From: Galeruca laticollis
Lineage: Eukaryota > Arthropoda > Insecta > Coleoptera > Chrysomelidae
Direction of reading: 5' to 3'
Assembly (NCBI GenBank): GCA_963921935.1
Contig: OY998181.1
Coordinates: 135,493,423 to 135,557,422 of the forward strand
DNA length: 64,000 nt
Shown here: piece after piece, positions 61,650 through 64,000 of the stretch
How the letters are laid out: each line of letters opens with the position of its first letter
Position numbering within the stretch: position 1 is the stretch's first letter
Made by a program: the position numbers and the translations under genes
Notes under the pieces: model-generated
Told to the model about the DNA's origin: nothing
Databases searched by the model: none
The model's input: the letters and a program-made list of their open reading frames with translations, nothing else

Positions 61650-64000
61650 TCCGAAGCTGTCCCGAGGAGAGGCCGACACAGGTTCCACAGATATTGGCCT
61701 CTCATGCCGAAACGCCAGAAGAAATGACCGATTCCCGACCGCACATCGACGTTGAAATTGAAAACCGTAAGTTCAGAGCCCTATTGGATACTGGAGCTGC
61801 TAAATCATACATCGGTGATCAGATAGCTAGGACATTTTCCCAACGAAAGCAAACCATAGCCCGTCAAGCTGCGAGAGCCCGTTTAGCTAATGGAATTTTA
61901 GTCCCTATCACCGACACATACAAGCTGAAACTGAAGATCCATGACGTCATTTTGGAAAGGTCATTCGAACATTTTCCTGGTCTTATAACCGATATTGTGT
62001 TAGGACACGATGTTCTTCAAAAGTATAATTTCCGGTTGGAGCTAGGAAGCGGGAAAATATACATGGAAGACAAACAAGTGATGCACTCACCATCAACCAG
62101 TCCTGTTGAGATGTTGGAAGTAGTGAGCCCGCTCACGAAAGAATCCGATGCTGCTAAACCGACACTAAGTATGGACAATACCGACAAGTGTCTTTCAGAA
62201 GACCGTGTTTCTGAAGTCTCTGCGTCTTCCCTGGTGTTAGGGGTTGACAAAGAGCAATTTGTTTCTGAAGTCTCTGCGTCTTCCCTGGTGTTAGGGGTTG
62301 ACAAAGAGCAGTCTGTTTCTGAAGTCTCTGCGTCTTCCCTGGTGTTAGGGGTTGACAAAGAGCAGTCTGTTTCTGAAGTCTCTGCGTCTTCCCTGGTGTT
62401 AGGGGTTGACAAAGAGCAATTTGTTTCTGAAGTCTCTGCGTCTTCCCTGGTGTTAGGGGTTGACAAAGAGCAGTTTGGTTCTGAAGTCTCTGCGTCCACC
62501 CTGGGTAGTTTAGGGGTTGACAAGGAACAATCCAATACTGAAGTCCTTTCGTCGTCTCTGATAAGGGTTAGAGAAAATGAAGATGATAATAAACCTGGAA
62601 GAGTGAAATTATCCCCGGAGGAGTTAGGAGATAACACCAATTATGGCTACATAGGATGCCCGTTAGAAACAATCATTCCGAGTGAAGAAATTAATTTGAC
62701 GAAGAATCAAAAAGAGAAGTTGAATACATTTTTGAACCAGGAACTTCCGCTGTTCGAGAAGATTAGAGGTCCGACTACGCTTATTGAGCATGAAATCCGT
62801 CTGCTACAGCCCCGTCCGATCAAACAAAGATACCGACCGCAAAATCCAAAAATGCAGGAAGTGTGCAATACCGAGATAGACGCGATGTTAGATGAAGGAG
62901 TGATAGAACCTTCTACCAGTCCGTGGAGCTCTCCAATCGTGATTGTGAAGAAGAAAGATGGAAAGAACCGTTTCTGCATCGATTTCCGCAAAATCAACGA
63001 AGTTACGATGAAGGATGCTTACCCGCTTCCATTTATTAATGCTATACTGGATAAACTGCGAAAAGCCAAATATATTTCCAGTTTAGATTTGAAGAGTGGG
63101 TACTGGCAAGTTCCATTAACACCAGAGAGCAAACCCGTTACCGCGTTTACCGTACCGGGACGTGGATTGTTTCAATTCACGGTCCTTCCATTTGGTCTAC
63201 ATTCCGCACCTGCCACTTTCCAGAGATTGGTTGACAGACTAATAGGCCCAGACTTAGATCCGTACGCCTTTGCTTATCTGGATGACATCATAGTTCTAGG
63301 GGAAACGCTCGAACAGCATTTGGAAAATCTGTCTGAGGTGTTCCGTCGATTACGAGGAGCACGTTTGAAACTGAATCCGGAGAAATGCCACTTCTGTTTA
63401 CCGTCCATGAAATATTTAGGCCATGTAGTCACTGGAGATGGGATCCGTACCGATCCAGAAAAAGTCGAGAGCATAATTAAATTTGCAGCGCCGAGAAATA
63501 TCCGAGAGTTACGAAGATTTTTGGGAGTCGCATCCTGGTATAGGAGATTTGTGCCATCGTTTTCACAAAAGGTGGCCCCGTTAACGAAATTACTCCGCAA
63601 ATCCCAGCGATGGAAGTGGGCCGAAGAGCAAGAAGCTGCCTTTGCTGAGATTAAAACATGTCTGTCAGAAGCTCCCGTTTTAAGTTGTCCCGATTTTTCC
63701 GTACCGTTCACCCTACAGACCGACGCCTCCGAGTATGGTTTGGGAATTGCCCTTACACAACAGAAGGATGGCCAGGAGCATGTGGTAGCATACGCGAGTC
63801 GCACACTAAGTCCTGCCGAGAGGAATTACTCCGTCACTGAGAAAGAATCTCTTGCCATTGTTTGGGGGATTGAAAAGATGCGTCCTTATCTAGAGGGCTA
63901 CCATTTCACGGTTGTTACCGATCATCAATCTCTTAGATGGCTGCATTCCATAGTGAGTCCGTCCGGACGTTTAGCCCGATGGAGTATTTTTCTGCAGCAA
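61631..64000 (+). CDS. Pol: protease, reverse transcriptase, RNase H (incomplete at window end)
   Basis: The frame is -1 relative to gag and overlaps its last codons; no start codon is required if reached by -1 frameshifting. Order: aspartic protease with RALLDTGAAKSYI (about 61775-61815) and DIVLGHDVL; a linker with an 18-residue tandem repeat (62207-62530); reverse transcriptase with SPWSSPIVIVKKKDG, RFCIDFRKIN, SLDLKSGYWQV, FTVLPFGLHSAPATFQ and the catalytic YLDDIIV (63275-63295); a connection; RNase H with LQTDASEYGLG, YSVTEKESLAIVW and VVTDHQSL. No stop is seen up to the window edge, where it is still in RNase H. Integrase would follow. Confidence 0.9.
62207..62530 (+). repeat. 54-bp minisatellite coding an 18-residue repeat in Pol
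   Basis: Six units from 62207 with starts every 54 bp (62207, 62261, 62315, 62369, 62423, 62477). Each reads VSEVSASSLVLGVDKEQ plus F or S; the last is longer and diverged (STLGSLGVDKEQ). All stay in the pol frame. The open frame on the opposite strand is a by-product. Confidence 0.95.

Larger units (their letters stand above)
55564..64000 (+). mobile_element. Ty3/Gypsy LTR retrotransposon, 5' part (runs off the window)
   Basis: Order: 3.9-kb LTR, primer site, repeat-filled leader, gag with two zinc knuckles, pol with protease, reverse transcriptase and start of RNase H. Gag-to-pol order and RT motifs (YLDDIIV) define Ty3/Gypsy. The LTR 3' part equals that of the element at the left edge. 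Integrase and 3' LTR lie beyond 64000. It inserted into the last visible exon of a MADF gene. Confidence 0.9.

Noticed and set aside
62017..62640. 207-codon minus-strand ORF with a Thr/Glu/Asp-rich repeat
   Set aside because: Antisense of the 18-residue repeat in Pol; the plus-strand frame continues through protease and RT.

Overview
This window looks like a stretch of insect (at least arthropod) nuclear DNA made almost entirely of transposable elements. Four things point there. The background is strongly A+T-rich with no dense operon-like coding. Genes have spliceosomal introns with GTAAGT/TTTCAG-type borders. The elements are metazoan ones: Ty3/Gypsy, Penelope-like, PIF/Harbinger, FLYWCH-MULE and Polinton/Maverick relics. 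There are MADF-domain genes of the kind insects carry in numbers. I cannot name the order or species. There is no rRNA, no convincing tRNA gene and no CRISPR array.

Layout. 1-2555 is the 3' end of a Ty3/Gypsy-type element (unknown terminal ORF, polypurine tract, 1.27-kb LTR), joined to a frameshifted envelope-like relic (2683-3480) and a TG microsatellite. 3.6-19.2 kb is low-coding and A+T-rich. It holds a Penelope-derived fragment (6.43-6.70 kb), a small three-exon gene (7.82-9.61 kb), a decayed DDE transposase (10.1-11.4 kb), a LINE split into two pieces (12.7-13.2 and 16.1-17.0 kb) and a Penelope-type foldback (13.26-13.88 kb). 19.22-22.44 kb encodes a long zinc-finger plus tyrosine-recombinase-like protein. 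24.8-25.4 kb is a rearranged Gypsy scrap. 26.57-28.97 kb is a 2.4-kb palindrome made of two Penelope-like copies. 30.2-36.0 kb is a Polinton/Maverick-like relic (polymerase B N-terminal part, packaging-ATPase C-terminal part, several small ORFs) invaded by another Penelope foldback. 36.1-40.2 kb is a decayed Harbinger element split by a 2.1-kb Penelope inverted dimer that has a 12-bp target duplication.

41.7-55.0 kb carries two diverged direct copies (A and B) of one locus of unknown function, with a coiled-coil gene, a BIR-like fragment and a MADF-gene 5' end. Copy A was hit by a solo LTR, which was then hit by an apparently intact MULE. Copy B was hit by an apparently intact PIF/Harbinger element. 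From 55,564 to the right edge is a Gypsy element related to the one at the left edge, with a 3.9-kb LTR, a tRNA-Lys-type primer site, gag, and pol running off the window.

Three observations stand out. First, nine candidate hammerhead ribozymes occur in three Penelope-like families, all with self-complementary helix III. Second, three inverted Penelope dimers and a related foldback are all joined at the truncated 5' side with 3' ends facing outward. Third, the intact Harbinger element has two antiparallel genes whose introns are mutually interlocked. No expression data are available, so every functional statement is inference from sequence and family knowledge.
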